Shown: positions 40,523-50,075, counted from the first letter of the stretch. The stretch: DNA of 64,000 nucleotides from Thauera linaloolentis 47Lol = DSM 12138 (GCF_000310205.1 NZ_AMXE01000001.1:62001-126000); one strand, 5' to 3'. A program made the numbers and translations. The notes: generated by a model not told the origin, from the sequence alone.

Positions 40523-43500
40523 ATGGCCGAACGCGATCCGCGCCCGAAGGCGCCCAGCCTGGACGACAAGTACACCGCCGCAAGCGGCCGCGTCTATCTC
40601 ACCGGCTACCAGGCGCTGGTCCGCCTGCTGATGATCCAGAAGTCCCGCGACGAGGCTGCCGGCCTCGACACCGCCGGCTTCGTCTCGGGCTATCGCGGCT
40701 CGCCGCTGGGCGGCCTCGATCAGACGCTGTGGAAGGCGCGACGGCACCTCGAGGAACGCGGCATCGTCTTCCAGCCCGGCGTCAACGAGGACCTCGCGGC
40801 AACCGCGGTGTGGGGTAGCCAGCAGGTACAGTTGTCACCGGGCGCGCGCCACGACGGCGTGTTCGCGATGTGGTATGGGAAAGGGCCTGGCGTGGATCGC
40901 TGCGGAGACGTGTTCCGCCACGCCAATGCCGCCGGCAGCGCGCGCTTCGGCGGCGTGCTGGTGGTCGCGGGCGACGACCACGCGGCAAAGTCCTCGACGC
41001 TGCCGCACCAGACCGACCACTTCTTCAAATCGATGATGATGCCGGTGCTTGCGCCCGCGGGCGTGCAGCAGTACATCGACTTCGGCGTGCATGGCTACGC
41101 GCTATCGCGCTACTCGGGATGCTGGGTCGCGTTCAAGGCGCTCGCCGACACGGTCGAGACCTCCGCTTCGGTGGACGTCGATCCGCAACGCGTGCGGGTG
41201 GCGATGCCGACCGATTTCGCGCTGCCGGCCGACGGCCTCAACCTGCGCTGGCCCGACCCGCCGCTGGTGCAGGAGAAGCGCCTGTTGCACTACAAGCTCT
41301 ATGCCGCGCTCGCGTATGCCCGCGCCAACCACCTCAACCAGATCGTCATCGACTCCCCCGCCCCGCGGCTCGGCATCATCACCAGCGGCAAGAGCTATCT
41401 GGACGTGCGCCAGGCACTCGACGACCTCGGCATCGACGCCGCGCTGGCCGCGCAGATCGGGCTCCGCGTCTACAAGGTCGGCATGGTGTGGCCGCTCGAG
41501 GCCGACGGCGTGCGCAGCTTTGCCGAAGGGCTGGACGAGATCCTGGTGGTGGAGGAAAAGCGCCAGTTGCTCGAATACCAGCTCAAGGAAGAGCTCTACA
41601 ACTGGCGCGAGGACGTGCGCCCCCGCGTCGTCGGCAAGTTCGACGAAAAGGGGGAATGGGCGCACGTCCTACGCGCAGACGGCACGATAGACCACGGCGA
41701 CTGGCTGCTGCCCGCCGCGGGCGAGCTGACGCCGGCGATGATCGCGCGCGCCATCGCGCTGCGCATCGGCCGCTTCGTCACCTCGGAGCGCATCGAGGCC
41801 CGCGTCGCCTTCCTCCAGGCCAAGGAGCGCGCCCTGTCGCAGCGCAGCTTCGACGCCGACCGCATCCCCACGTTCTGCTCCGGCTGCCCGCACAACACCT
41901 CGACCCACGTTCCCGAAGGCAGTCGTGCGCTGGCCGGCATCGGCTGCCACTACATGGTCACCTGGATGCCCGAGCGCCGCACGGCCACCTTCACCCACAT
42001 GGGGGGAGAAGGCGTGCCCTGGGTCGGACAGGCTCCATTCACCGACGAGCGGCACGTCTTCGCCAACCTCGGCGACGGCACCTACTTCCATTCCGGCCTG
42101 ATGGCGATTCGCCAGTCGGTCGCCGCGCGGGTGAACATCACCTACAAGATCCTCTACAACGACGCCGTCGCGATGACGGGCGGCCAGCCCCATGACGGTC
42201 CGCTCGACGTGCCCACCATCGTGCGCCAGCTGCAGGCCGAAGGCGTGCATAACATCGTCGTCGTCACCGACGGCACCGAACGCGCCTACGGGCCGGCCGA
42301 CCTTCCCCACGTGCCGATCCGCCACCGCGACGAACTCGATGCCGTCCAGCGCGAGCTGCGCGCATCGGGCGGCGTCACGGCGCTGATCTACGACCAGACC
42401 TGCGCCGCCGAGAAGCGCCGCCGCCGCAAGCGCGGCACCTACCCCGACCCGGCACGGCGCGTGTTCATCAACGAAGCCGTGTGCGAAGGCTGCGGCGACT
42501 GCGGCGAGCAATCCAACTGCATGTCGATCCTGCCGGTCGAGACCGATCTGGGCCGCAAGCGCCGCATCGACCAGTCCTCGTGCAACAAGGACTACGCCTG
42601 TCTGAAGGGCTTCTGCCCCAGCTTCGTCACCATCGAAGGCGGCGGCCTGCGCAAGGGCCAGGCCCTCGCCGGCGACGAATCCCGCCTCCCGCCCCCGCCC
42701 GCACCGCACGTCCCGTCGACGGCCACGCCCTTCGGCATCCTCGTCACCGGCGTGGGCGGCACCGGCGTCGTCACCATCGGTGCGCTCATCGGCATGGCGG
42801 CCCACCTCGACGGCAAGGGCGTCACCGTGCTCGACATGACCGGGCTTGCCCAGAAGGGCGGCTCGGTCTTCAGCCACATCCGCATCGCCGATCGGCCCGA
42901 TGCGCTGCACGCGGTCCGGATCGCGGCCGGCGAAGCCGACGCGGTGATCGGCGGCGATCTCATCGTCAGCGCGAGCGTCGAGGCCCTCGCCAAGATGGCG
43001 GCCGGCCGCAGCCGCGCCGTCATCAACACGGCCGAGACTCCCACCGCCGCATTCGCGCACGATCCGGATTGGCGCTTCCCGCAGGAGCGGATGATCGCCA
43101 CCGTGCGCGGCGCCACCTCGCCGGACAGCGACTTCATCGATGCGCAGCGCCTGGCGCAGGCCTTGCTCGGCGAAGGCATCGCGGTCAATCCCCTGCTGCT
43201 CGGCTTTGCCTGGCAGCGCGGGCTGATTCCGGTCTCCGAAAGCGCCTTGATGCAGGCCATCGAGCTCAACGGCGCGGCGATCGACATGAACAAGCGCGCC
43301 TTCCTGTGGGGACGGCGGGCAGCGCACGACCTCGCGGCAGTGGAACGCTTCCTCGCCCCCGCCGGGACACCGGCCAGCGTCCCGGCGCCCGGGCTCGACG
43401 CCTTGGTCGAGCGCCGTGCCGCAATGCTGGCGGACTACCAGGACGCAGCCTACGCCGACCGCTACCGCAGCCTGGTTCAGCGCGTGCGCGAAGCCGAGAC

Positions 43501-44086
43501 GCACCGCGTCGGTGCCGGCAGCACCCGGCTGGCCGAAGCCGTCGCACGCAGCTACGCCAGACTGCTTGCCTATAAGGACGAATACGAAGTCGCCCGCCTC
43601 TACACCGACCCCGCCTTCTGGCGGCAACTGGAGTCGACGTTCGAAGGCGACTACACGGTCCGCTTCCACCTCGCCGTCCCCTTGCTGGCACGCCCCGACC
43701 CCGTCACCGGCCGTCGCGCCAAGCGCAGCTTCGGCCCGGGAATGCTGCGGATCTTCCGCCAACTGGCACGGTTCAAGGGATTGCGCGGCACGCGCTGGGA
43801 CCCCTTCGGCTATACGGCGGAGCGCCGTGCCGAGCGGGCGCTGATCGCGCAATTCGAAACCGATGTCGACGAACTGCTCTGCACCCTGAGTTTCGACCGC
43901 CTGCCGCTGGCCATCCAGATCGCGGCGTTGCCCGAGCGCATCCGCGGCTTCGGCCACGTCAAGGCGAGGAACATGGCATGGGCGGCCAAACAGCGCGGCG
44001 AACTGCTCGCGCAGTGGCGTGCCGCGCCTGCAAGTCCCCCGCCACGCGAGCCCGCCGGCATGCCGCCGCGCAAGGTCGCGGCATGA
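40523..44086 (+). CDS. Indolepyruvate ferredoxin oxidoreductase, single fused chain
   Basis: This 1187-residue enzyme decarboxylates aryl pyruvates (phenylpyruvate, indolepyruvate) to aryl-acetyl-CoA with ferredoxin. The N-terminal part (about 30-430) is the pyruvate-oxidoreductase core (YLTGYQALVRLLMIQKSRDE, then FVSGYRGSPLGGLDQTLW). The TPP domain follows (about 450-620, FCSGCPHNTSTHVPEGSRAL and DGTYFHSGLMAIRQS). A cysteine cluster at about 653-690 (CEGCGDCGEQSNC, later CNKDYACLKGFCPS) fits iron-sulfur binding. The gamma domain runs from about 735 (GILVTGVGGTGVVTIGALIG), with a C-terminal extension. GGAAGGAG precedes ATG 40523. In Thauera-like denitrifiers it feeds phenylalanine into phenylacetyl-CoA degradation. 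Confidence 0.93.
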   Translation: MAERDPRPKAPSLDDKYTAASGRVYLTGYQALVRLLMIQKSRDEAAGLDTAGFVSGYRGSPLGGLDQTLWKARRHLEERGIVFQPGVNEDLAATAVWGSQQVQLSPGARHDGVFAMWYGKGPGVDRCGDVFRHANAAGSARFGGVLVVAGDDHAAKSSTLPHQTDHFFKSMMMPVLAPAGVQQYIDFGVHGYALSRYSGCWVAFKALADTVETSASVDVDPQRVRVAMPTDFALPADGLNLRWPDPPLVQEKRLLHYKLYAALAYARANHLNQIVIDSPAPRLGIITSGKSYLDVRQALDDLGIDAALAAQIGLRVYKVGMVWPLEADGVRSFAEGLDEILVVEEKRQLLEYQLKEELYNWREDVRPRVVGKFDEKGEWAHVLRADGTIDHGDWLLPAAGELTPAMIARAIALRIGRFVTSERIEARVAFLQAKERALSQRSFDADRIPTFCSGCPHNTSTHVPEGSRALAGIGCHYMVTWMPERRTATFTHMGGEGVPWVGQAPFTDERHVFANLGDGTYFHSGLMAIRQSVAARVNITYKILYNDAVAMTGGQPHDGPLDVPTIVRQLQAEGVHNIVVVTDGTERAYGPADLPHVPIRHRDELDAVQRELRASGGVTALIYDQTCAAEKRRRRKRGTYPDPARRVFINEAVCEGCGDCGEQSNCMSILPVETDLGRKRRIDQSSCNKDYACLKGFCPSFVTIEGGGLRKGQALAGDESRLPPPPAPHVPSTATPFGILVTGVGGTGVVTIGALIGMAAHLDGKGVTVLDMTGLAQKGGSVFSHIRIADRPDALHAVRIAAGEADAVIGGDLIVSASVEALAKMAAGRSRAVINTAETPTAAFAHDPDWRFPQERMIATVRGATSPDSDFIDAQRLAQALLGEGIAVNPLLLGFAWQRGLIPVSESALMQAIELNGAAIDMNKRAFLWGRRAAHDLAAVERFLAPAGTPASVPAPGLDALVERRAAMLADYQDAAYADRYRSLVQRVREAETHRVGAGSTRLAEAVARSYARLLAYKDEYEVARLYTDPAFWRQLESTFEGDYTVRFHLAVPLLARPDPVTGRRAKRSFGPGMLRIFRQLARFKGLRGTRWDPFGYTAERRAERALIAQFETDVDELLCTLSFDRLPLAIQIAALPERIRGFGHVKARNMAWAAKQRGELLAQWRAAPASPPPREPAGMPPRKVAA

Positions 44087-44162
44087 AAAACGCAGCAGCC
44101 TCGTCGCCGCCAGGGCAGCCGGGCAGCTAATATCCGGGGGGTCGCACTCACCAGGCCACCCG

Positions 44163-44927
44163 ATGCCGCCAGCCCTCAAAGCCCTGCTCGCCCAGCTCAT
44201 GGGAACGGCGGGGGCTTTCGCCCTCGCCAGTTCCGGCGCGCTCGGCGGGCTGTGGCCGCTGGTCGCATCGCAGGCGGGCCTCGCCGCCGCCAGCGCCCTG
44301 GTGCTGCGCAGCGAGCGCTGGTGGCTCGCGATCCATCTCGGCTTCCTGCCCCTCGCAGTGCTTGCCCACGGCCTGAGCCGGGCGCTCGGCCTGCATCCGG
44401 GCTGGTATCTCGCCGGCTTCGTCCTGCTGCTGCTCGTCTACTGGACCAGCTTCCGCACCCAGGTCCCGCTCTACCTCAGCAATCGCGCCACCGCCGCGGC
44501 CGTCGGCCGCCTGCTGCCCGCCGCGCCGGCATGCGTGCTCGACATCGGCGCGGGCACGGGTTCGCTGCTGCGCCCGCTCGCCCGCATGCGCACGGACTGC
44601 CGCTTCACCGGAATCGAGCTGGCGCCCGCCCCCTGGCTGCTCGGCCGCCTGCTCGCGGTGCGCTTCCCCAACATCGAATGGCGGCGCGGCGACCTTTTCG
44701 CTCCCTCGTGGTCGGACTACGATGTGGTGTATGCCTTCCTGTCGCCGGTCCCGATGGCCGCTGTCTGGGCCAAGGCCTGCGCCGAGATGAAGCCGGGCAG
44801 CCTGCTCGTCAGCAACGGCTTCGTGGTGCCCGGCGCCGAACCGGAACGGATCGTCGAGGTCGCCGACCGGCGCGGGACACGGCTTCATGTCTATCGGATG
44901 GGCACGCATGGCGGCAGGCGCCGATAG
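44163..44927 (+). CDS. Membrane-anchored class I SAM-dependent methyltransferase
   Basis: This 254-residue protein has about four hydrophobic helices in the first 95 residues (for example GWYLAGFVLLLLVYW at about 81-95), followed by a Rossmann methyltransferase domain. Motif I reads CVLDIGAGTGSLLRPLARM at about 120, the acidic end of strand 2 is in FTGIELAPAPWL, and motif IV-like VVYAFLSPVPM follows. The membrane anchor suggests a lipid or membrane-quinone substrate, but none can be named. The gene starts 76 bases after the oxidoreductase, on the same strand. Confidence 0.75.
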   Translation: MPPALKALLAQLMGTAGAFALASSGALGGLWPLVASQAGLAAASALVLRSERWWLAIHLGFLPLAVLAHGLSRALGLHPGWYLAGFVLLLLVYWTSFRTQVPLYLSNRATAAAVGRLLPAAPACVLDIGAGTGSLLRPLARMRTDCRFTGIELAPAPWLLGRLLAVRFPNIEWRRGDLFAPSWSDYDVVYAFLSPVPMAAVWAKACAEMKPGSLLVSNGFVVPGAEPERIVEVADRRGTRLHVYRMGTHGGRRR

Positions 44928-45039
44928 ATGGAAATAGCGGGTCGAAGCCTTGCTTTTCCACCGCTTGCGCGGAACGCCGCCCCGGGATAATCCCGGTCAT
45001 GCGGTCGACCGTGGCCGCAAGCAAAGGATGGATGGATTC

Positions 45040-45747
45040 ATGGCTGAAATCATCTGCGTGATCGGCAACAAGGGCGGCACCGGCAAGACCACGCTGTCGC
45101 ACATGCTGTGCCAAGGCCTGGGGTTGCTCGGCCAGCGCGCCGCCTGCGTGCTCACCGACACCTCGCGCGAGCCCCTGTCGCCGGCCGGCCGGCGCTACGT
45201 CACGGCCGACGCCCGCACGCGCGACGCGCTGACCAAGGTCGTCGACAAACTGCGCGCGCTCGACAACTGGATCGGCGTCATCGACGGCGGCGGCAACCGC
45301 ACCGAGATGGACCGCAAGCTCTATGCGCTGTCGGACATCGTGCTGCTGCCCTTCCGCGAATCGCACGAAGACATCCGCACCGTGGTGCGCGACCTCGAAA
45401 TGTTTCCGCGCGCCTATGCAGTCCCGTCCCAATGGCCGACCAACGCCTGGCAGCGCGACGCGGCCGACCGCACGGTGGCGCAGTTGATGGGCGCCCACCG
45501 CCACCGCATCCTGCGCCCGGTCAATGCGCTGTCGTCATCGAAACTGCTGCTGCAGAAGCAGATCCCGGAACAACTGCCGACGCCACTGGCGAACGCCTGC
45601 CGCGCAGTCGCGCGCCAGGTGCTGCAGGTGCTCGAGATCGATTTTGCCGAGACGAGCCTCGACGACGAGCACCTCGACGACGTCGAACCGCTGCCCGCGA
45701 CCGAGATGCCCCTGCGCCTGGCCAGCGCGGCGCGGCGCTCCCACTGA
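45040..45747 (+). CDS. Orphan ParA/MinD-like P-loop ATPase
   Basis: This 235-residue protein has the deviant Walker A GNKGGTGKTT at residues 9-18, the mark of the ParA/MinD group. The usual DxD switch region reads TDTSREPLS and the Walker B end reads VIDGGGNRTEMD rather than the standard IDTPP. The C-terminus is Asp/Glu-rich. No parB, parS-like repeat, or min/chemoreceptor partner gene is next to it, so plasmid or chromosome partition is unlikely. ATG 45040 was chosen because AAGGAT lies upstream; ATG 45028 is possible. It might position a cellular complex or regulate a membrane process, but the function is unknown. Confidence 0.8.
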   Translation: MAEIICVIGNKGGTGKTTLSHMLCQGLGLLGQRAACVLTDTSREPLSPAGRRYVTADARTRDALTKVVDKLRALDNWIGVIDGGGNRTEMDRKLYALSDIVLLPFRESHEDIRTVVRDLEMFPRAYAVPSQWPTNAWQRDAADRTVAQLMGAHRHRILRPVNALSSSKLLLQKQIPEQLPTPLANACRAVARQVLQVLEIDFAETSLDDEHLDDVEPLPATEMPLRLASAARRSH

Positions 45748-45785
45748 GGCCCGGCGGCACGCAGCCGAAGCACGGCCGGACGCGC

Positions 45786-46430
45786 TCAGAGGCGCACGCC
45801 GCAGCGCGACATGACGACCAGGGCCTGGGCCCGGCTCGACACGTCGAGCGCACGGAAGATCGCGGTCATGTGCACCTTGACCGTCCCCTCCGAAACGCCG
45901 AGCAGGTCGGCGATCTCCCGGTTGGTCTTGCCCGCCGCGAGCAGTTCGAGCACGCGCCCCTGCGCGGCCGTCAACCCATAGCGCTCGCTCGCCGGCATCC
46001 TGGCGCGTCTTGCCGGCTGCGTGGCCGACTTGTCGTCGGGCAGATGCACCCCGCCGTCGAGCACGCCTCTCACGGCCTGCAGCAAGACCTCGCTGGAACT
46101 GGACTTCGAGACATAGCCCGACGCGCCCGCCTTGATCGCGCGCCGCACCGAAACCTCGTCATCGATCGCGGACACCACGACCGCCGGCACCTCGGGAAAG
46201 CGCTTCGCCAGCACGGCCAGCAGTGAAAAGCCATTCATGTCGGGCAGCATGAGATCGATCACCGCCAGATCGATGTCGCCATCGGCATCGAGGCAGGCCA
46301 GCGCCTGGTCGGCACTGCTCGCCTCGACGCATTCCAGCCCCGGCTGCAGCCGCGCCAGGCTTTGCGCCATGGCTTCGCGGACGAGGGCATGGTCTTCCAC
46401 GATGAGTATCCTGCTTACATGCCGTTCCAC
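45786..46430 (-). CDS. NarL/FixJ-type response regulator
   Basis: This 214-residue regulator has a receiver domain (residues 6-120, acidic EDH at 12-14, phospho-acceptor Asp 59 in VIDLMLP, and SKSSSSE after the conserved Lys) and a LuxR-type helix-turn-helix (about 150-205: LTAAQGRVLELLAAGKTNRE and IADLLGVSEGTVKVH). It is divergent from a substrate-binding protein and a hybrid kinase, which most likely feed it signal. The target genes are not known; its own flank is a reasonable guess. Confidence 0.92.
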   Translation of the reverse strand: MERHVSRILIVEDHALVREAMAQSLARLQPGLECVEASSADQALACLDADGDIDLAVIDLMLPDMNGFSLLAVLAKRFPEVPAVVVSAIDDEVSVRRAIKAGASGYVSKSSSSEVLLQAVRGVLDGGVHLPDDKSATQPARRARMPASERYGLTAAQGRVLELLAAGKTNREIADLLGVSEGTVKVHMTAIFRALDVSSRAQALVVMSRCGVRL

Positions 46431-46640
46431 CCGGAGTGCCGCCTCGATGTCTTATGCCGTGTGAAGCATAGCACGTGGCCTGGCACCGCTTTCACCCCGT
46501 CCGGGGGAAAGCGGAGACAATCGCCCATACGCCAGCCCGTCCGCAATGATCTGCCGTTTCCCGCCATGCTCCGCTCTCCGGTTCCTTCCCACTTCGCATA
46601 CGCGCCGCCATGGATCCGCGCCTGCCGCGGAGCACGGCCG

Positions 46641-47576
46641 ATGACGGGGGGCCGTGCCATCCGCGGCCTGCTGCGCGGCCTCGTGCTCGGGACGCTGCTC
46701 GCGGTGTCCGTCCTCACGAACGCCGCACCACGGGTGCTCATCCTCGGCCGCAGCGGCGACGGCGTGCAGGCGCAGGCCATGGCGGCGATGCGCGATGCGC
46801 TCGCGGATTCGATTCCGGAAGTGGAGATCGAGATCCTTCCGGCCACCCGCGAAAACCTGCAGCGCGCCGGGCAGGCCGCCGCGATCGTCACCCTGGGGCG
46901 CGAGGCAGCGTCGCTTGCCGCCGGCTTTCCCACCTCGACACCGATGGTGCACGCCATGCTGCCCGCCGCCGCGCTCGAAACGCTCCCCACGCAGCGTGGC
47001 GGGCCGGCCGCCGCGATCGTGCTCGACCAGCCGGCGCCCAGGCTCATCGCCCTGCTTGGCCTGGCCTTGCCCGCAACGCGCAACATCGCCCTGATCTCGA
47101 GCCCGGCCAGCAAGACCACGGTGGAAAATCTGCAGCGCGCGGCAAAAAGCGCAAACTTCGAGGTCATGCACGCACATCTCGCCAACGACGACGAACTGTT
47201 TCCGGCCCTGGAGCACGTCCTCTCGAGGCCGGGCGTACTCATCGCCACACCCGACCCTGTCGTGTTCAATCGCTACACGGTGCAGAACATCCTGCTCGCG
47301 ACCTTTCGCCGCCGCTCGCCGGTACTCGGCTTCTCCGACGCCTACGTCCGCGCCGGAGCGCTGCTCGGCCTCTACTCCACCCCGGCCCAGATCGGCGAGG
47401 ATGCGGCCGATGCGGTGCGCGGCATGCTGGCAGGCTCCCCGCCTTCGCCGGTGAGCGGCCCGAAGCGCTTCGAGGTCGGCGTCAATGACAGGGTCGCGCG
47501 CGCACTGGGCCTCAGCCTGCCGTCGGCCGATGCGCTGGCGCGCGAACTGCGCCGCCAGGAAGGCGCCGCGCCATGA
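46641..47576 (+). CDS. ABC-type substrate-binding protein, likely sensor partner of the kinase
   Basis: This 311-residue protein has a signal peptide (residues 4-26, GGRAIRGLLRGLVLGTLLAV) and a two-lobed periplasmic fold of the ABC_sub_bind/TrpX type (PRVLILGRSGDGVQAQAM; AAIVTLGREAASLAAGF; LSRPGVLIATPDPVVFN). No permease or ATPase gene is linked; the next gene is a sensor kinase that overlaps it by four bases. So it probably binds a ligand and presents it to the kinase instead of transporting it. ATG 46641 starts right at the signal peptide; in-frame ATGs further up (46566) are possible. Confidence 0.78.
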   Translation: MTGGRAIRGLLRGLVLGTLLAVSVLTNAAPRVLILGRSGDGVQAQAMAAMRDALADSIPEVEIEILPATRENLQRAGQAAAIVTLGREAASLAAGFPTSTPMVHAMLPAAALETLPTQRGGPAAAIVLDQPAPRLIALLGLALPATRNIALISSPASKTTVENLQRAAKSANFEVMHAHLANDDELFPALEHVLSRPGVLIATPDPVVFNRYTVQNILLATFRRRSPVLGFSDAYVRAGALLGLYSTPAQIGEDAADAVRGMLAGSPPSPVSGPKRFEVGVNDRVARALGLSLPSADALARELRRQEGAAP

Positions 47577-49513
47577 TCTCGGGCTGGGGTATCCGCGCGC
47601 GCGTCATGCTGGCGGCAGTGCTGCCCATGCTCGTCCTCGCCGCGATCATGACCACGGTGTTCACCGGCCTGCGGCTCTCGGACCTCGACGAAGCGCTCAG
47701 CGCGCGCGGCCGCGCGTTCGCTCGCCAGTTAGCGGCCGCGAGCGAGCAGGCGGTATTCGCGGGCAACACCGGCGCGCTGCACCAGGTCGCGTCATCCGCA
47801 ACCGGAGAAGACGACGTTCTGGCGGTACGCATCCTCGACCGCGACGGCCAGCTTCTGGCCGCGAGCAGAAGGCCCGGCGGCCCGCCGCCGGCACCCTTGC
47901 CAGGCCCCGCGTCGATGCTGCCCCTCGCCTCGAGCGCCACGCTGCTGCACGACGGCACCATGCTGCGGCTCGTCGAGCCGATCCGGCCGATGCCGATCGA
48001 GATCGACGACGGATTCCCGCTCGTTTCGAGCGGCACCGCGCGCATCGACCCGCCGCATCCGCAGGGCGCCGTGGTGCTCGACCTCTCGCTCGAACGCCTC
48101 AGCCAACGCCGTGCGCAACTGCTGCTGGCCGGCATCGGCTCGATGCTGGTCGTGCTGTTCGGCAGCCTGCTGCTGGCCGCGCGTCTGAGCCGTGGCGTCA
48201 GCGGGCCGATACGCGCGGTGGCGGACGTCGTGCTGCGCATCGGCCACGGCAAGCTGCACGAGCGCGCGGAGCAGCGCGGCGGTGGCAGCCTGCAGCGCCT
48301 GGCGCAGGGCGTCAACGAAATGGCCGAGCGCCTCGAACACGCGCACGACCACATGCGTCGCCAGATCGACGAGGCCACCGCCGAACTGCGCGCCCGCACG
48401 GCCGAGGCCGAGCACGCCAACGCGTCGAAATCCCACTTTCTCGCCGCCGCGAGCCACGATCTGCGCCAGCCGATGCACGCGCTCGGCCTCTTCATCTCGG
48501 AACTGTCGCAACAGGCGCTCGATGCGCGCAGCCGGCAGATCGTCGACCGCATCGCGGCCTCGGCCGATGCGATGGAGCAATTGCTCGACAGCCTGCTCGA
48601 CATCTCGCGCCTGGACGCCGGCGTGCTCGTTCCAGCCATCCGCAGCTTCGACCCCGTTCCCATCCTCGAACGCATCCGCGACGAACAGATGCCTGCCGCC
48701 CACGGGCGCGGCATCCGCTTGCGGCTGCGCACGATCCCCGCGCACGTGCGCAGCGATCCGATGCTGTTCGAACGCATCGTCGGCAACCTGGTCGGCAACG
48801 CCGTTCGCCACACCCGGGATGGAAGCATCCTGGTCGCATGCCGCAGCCGGGGCGACACGCTGCGGGTGGAGGTGCGCGACAACGGTCCCGGCATTCCCGC
48901 CGAATCCCAGCAAGCGATCTTTCAGGAGTTCGTCCAGCTCGGCAATCCCGAGCGCGCGCGTGACAAGGGGCTCGGGCTCGGGCTCGCGATCGTGCGCCGC
49001 CTGGTCGTGCTGCTCGGCCACCGCCTCGAACTGCGCTCGGCGCCTGGCCGGGGCTCGGTATTCGCCCTGGAGCTGCCGCTGAGCGCCGCCGAAGCCGAGG
49101 CGGCCACGACCGAGGACGCCCGCGCCCTCGGCAGCCTGAACGGCATCCGCGTCGCCGTGGTGGAAGACGACCCGCTGGTACGGGACGCGATGCTTGGCCT
49201 GCTCGCATCCTGGGGCTGCGAGCTGATCGTCGCCAACGATGCCGAGCACCTGCTCGAACAGCTCGAAGACGAAACCGAACCGCCCGAGGTGCTGATCACC
49301 GACCTGCGCCTGGGCGGCAGGCTCGACGGCATCGACCTCGCGCTGCGCCTGCGCCGTCCTCCCGGGCGCCCGCCGCACACGGTGCTCATCAGCGGCGACA
49401 CCGCGCCGGAAGCCCTCGCCCGCGCCCGCGCCGCCGGACTGCCGCTGCTGCACAAGCCGCTGCGCCCGGCAAAACTGCGCGCCCTGATGCACCGCATGCT
49501 CGGCGGGGCCTGA
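47573..49513 (+). CDS. Hybrid sensor histidine kinase with C-terminal receiver
   Basis: This 646-residue protein has two membrane helices (about 10-31 and 183-204) around a periplasmic domain of about 150 residues, then HAMP (about 205-258), a coiled helix, HisKA with ASHDLRQPMHALGLF (His about 295), an ATPase domain (NLVGNAVRHT about 405; DNGPG about 436; GLGLGLAIV about 466), and a receiver with VVEDDPL (about 529) and Asp about 577 in LITDLRLG. It overlaps the binding-protein gene (ATGA) and is divergent from a LuxR regulator. A histidine phosphotransfer domain would be expected for a full phosphorelay but none lies in this region. Confidence 0.92.
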   Translation: MISGWGIRARVMLAAVLPMLVLAAIMTTVFTGLRLSDLDEALSARGRAFARQLAAASEQAVFAGNTGALHQVASSATGEDDVLAVRILDRDGQLLAASRRPGGPPPAPLPGPASMLPLASSATLLHDGTMLRLVEPIRPMPIEIDDGFPLVSSGTARIDPPHPQGAVVLDLSLERLSQRRAQLLLAGIGSMLVVLFGSLLLAARLSRGVSGPIRAVADVVLRIGHGKLHERAEQRGGGSLQRLAQGVNEMAERLEHAHDHMRRQIDEATAELRARTAEAEHANASKSHFLAAASHDLRQPMHALGLFISELSQQALDARSRQIVDRIAASADAMEQLLDSLLDISRLDAGVLVPAIRSFDPVPILERIRDEQMPAAHGRGIRLRLRTIPAHVRSDPMLFERIVGNLVGNAVRHTRDGSILVACRSRGDTLRVEVRDNGPGIPAESQQAIFQEFVQLGNPERARDKGLGLGLAIVRRLVVLLGHRLELRSAPGRGSVFALELPLSAAEAEAATTEDARALGSLNGIRVAVVEDDPLVRDAMLGLLASWGCELIVANDAEHLLEQLEDETEPPEVLITDLRLGGRLDGIDLALRLRRPPGRPPHTVLISGDTAPEALARARAAGLPLLHKPLRPAKLRALMHRMLGGA

Positions 49514-49602
49514 GCCGGGAGCGCGCGGCGGATGCGGTTGCAGCGGCAAAGCAAGGCATCGGGTACTATTCAGTCATCACCACAACCCACCGGGAGTGTT
49601 CC

Positions 49603-50025
49603 ATGTCTCAGGATCAAAACGCGCAGGATCCGCTCGAATTCGTTCGCGGCATGTGGAACAGCATGGGTTTCTCGCTGCCCGGCATGGTCACGCCCACGCT
49701 CGATGTCGAAGAGCTCGACAAGCGCATCACCGACATGAAAGCGGTCGAGGGCTGGCTGAAGATGAACCTGAACATGCTGCAGATGAGCATCCAGGGCCTG
49801 GAGCTGCAGCGCGCCGCGATCGCCGCGGTGAAGGCGATGGGCTCGCGCGCGAATACCGACGAAGCCGCGTCGGAAGCCAGCCCCAACCCCTTTGCCGCAG
49901 CGGCGGCGATGTGGCCCTGGAACCTGATGAACCCCGAGCAGAATCAGGCCGACACCGCGAAGGCGGGCACCGAATCCAAGACGGCCGCGCGCAGCACGCG
50001 CCGCAAACCGGCCGACGACAAGTAG
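49603..50025 (+). CDS. phaM: PhaM-type polyhydroxyalkanoate granule protein
   Basis: This 140-residue protein has the PhaM core: DPLEFVRGMWNSMGFSLPGM, TLDVEELDKRITDMKAVEGW and KMNLNMLQMSIQGLELQRAA. A central segment PNPFAAAAAMWPWNLMNP follows, and the C-terminal tail is Lys/Arg/Ala-rich (SKTAARSTRRKPADDK), which in the family binds DNA. PhaM links PHB granules to the nucleoid and activates PHA synthase. GGGAG lies before the ATG. The PHA synthase genes are not in the window. It ends 50 bases from the convergent racemase-like gene. Confidence 0.82.
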   Translation: MSQDQNAQDPLEFVRGMWNSMGFSLPGMVTPTLDVEELDKRITDMKAVEGWLKMNLNMLQMSIQGLELQRAAIAAVKAMGSRANTDEAASEASPNPFAAAAAMWPWNLMNPEQNQADTAKAGTESKTAARSTRRKPADDK

Positions 50026-50075
50026 CGGCACGCCCCACCCGGCCCCGAAACGGGGCCATGGATGGAACACCCGCG

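Noticed and set aside
45040-45747. Chromosome or plasmid partition protein ParA
   Set aside because: No parB, parS-like repeats or replication gene is near, and the switch and Walker B sequences differ.
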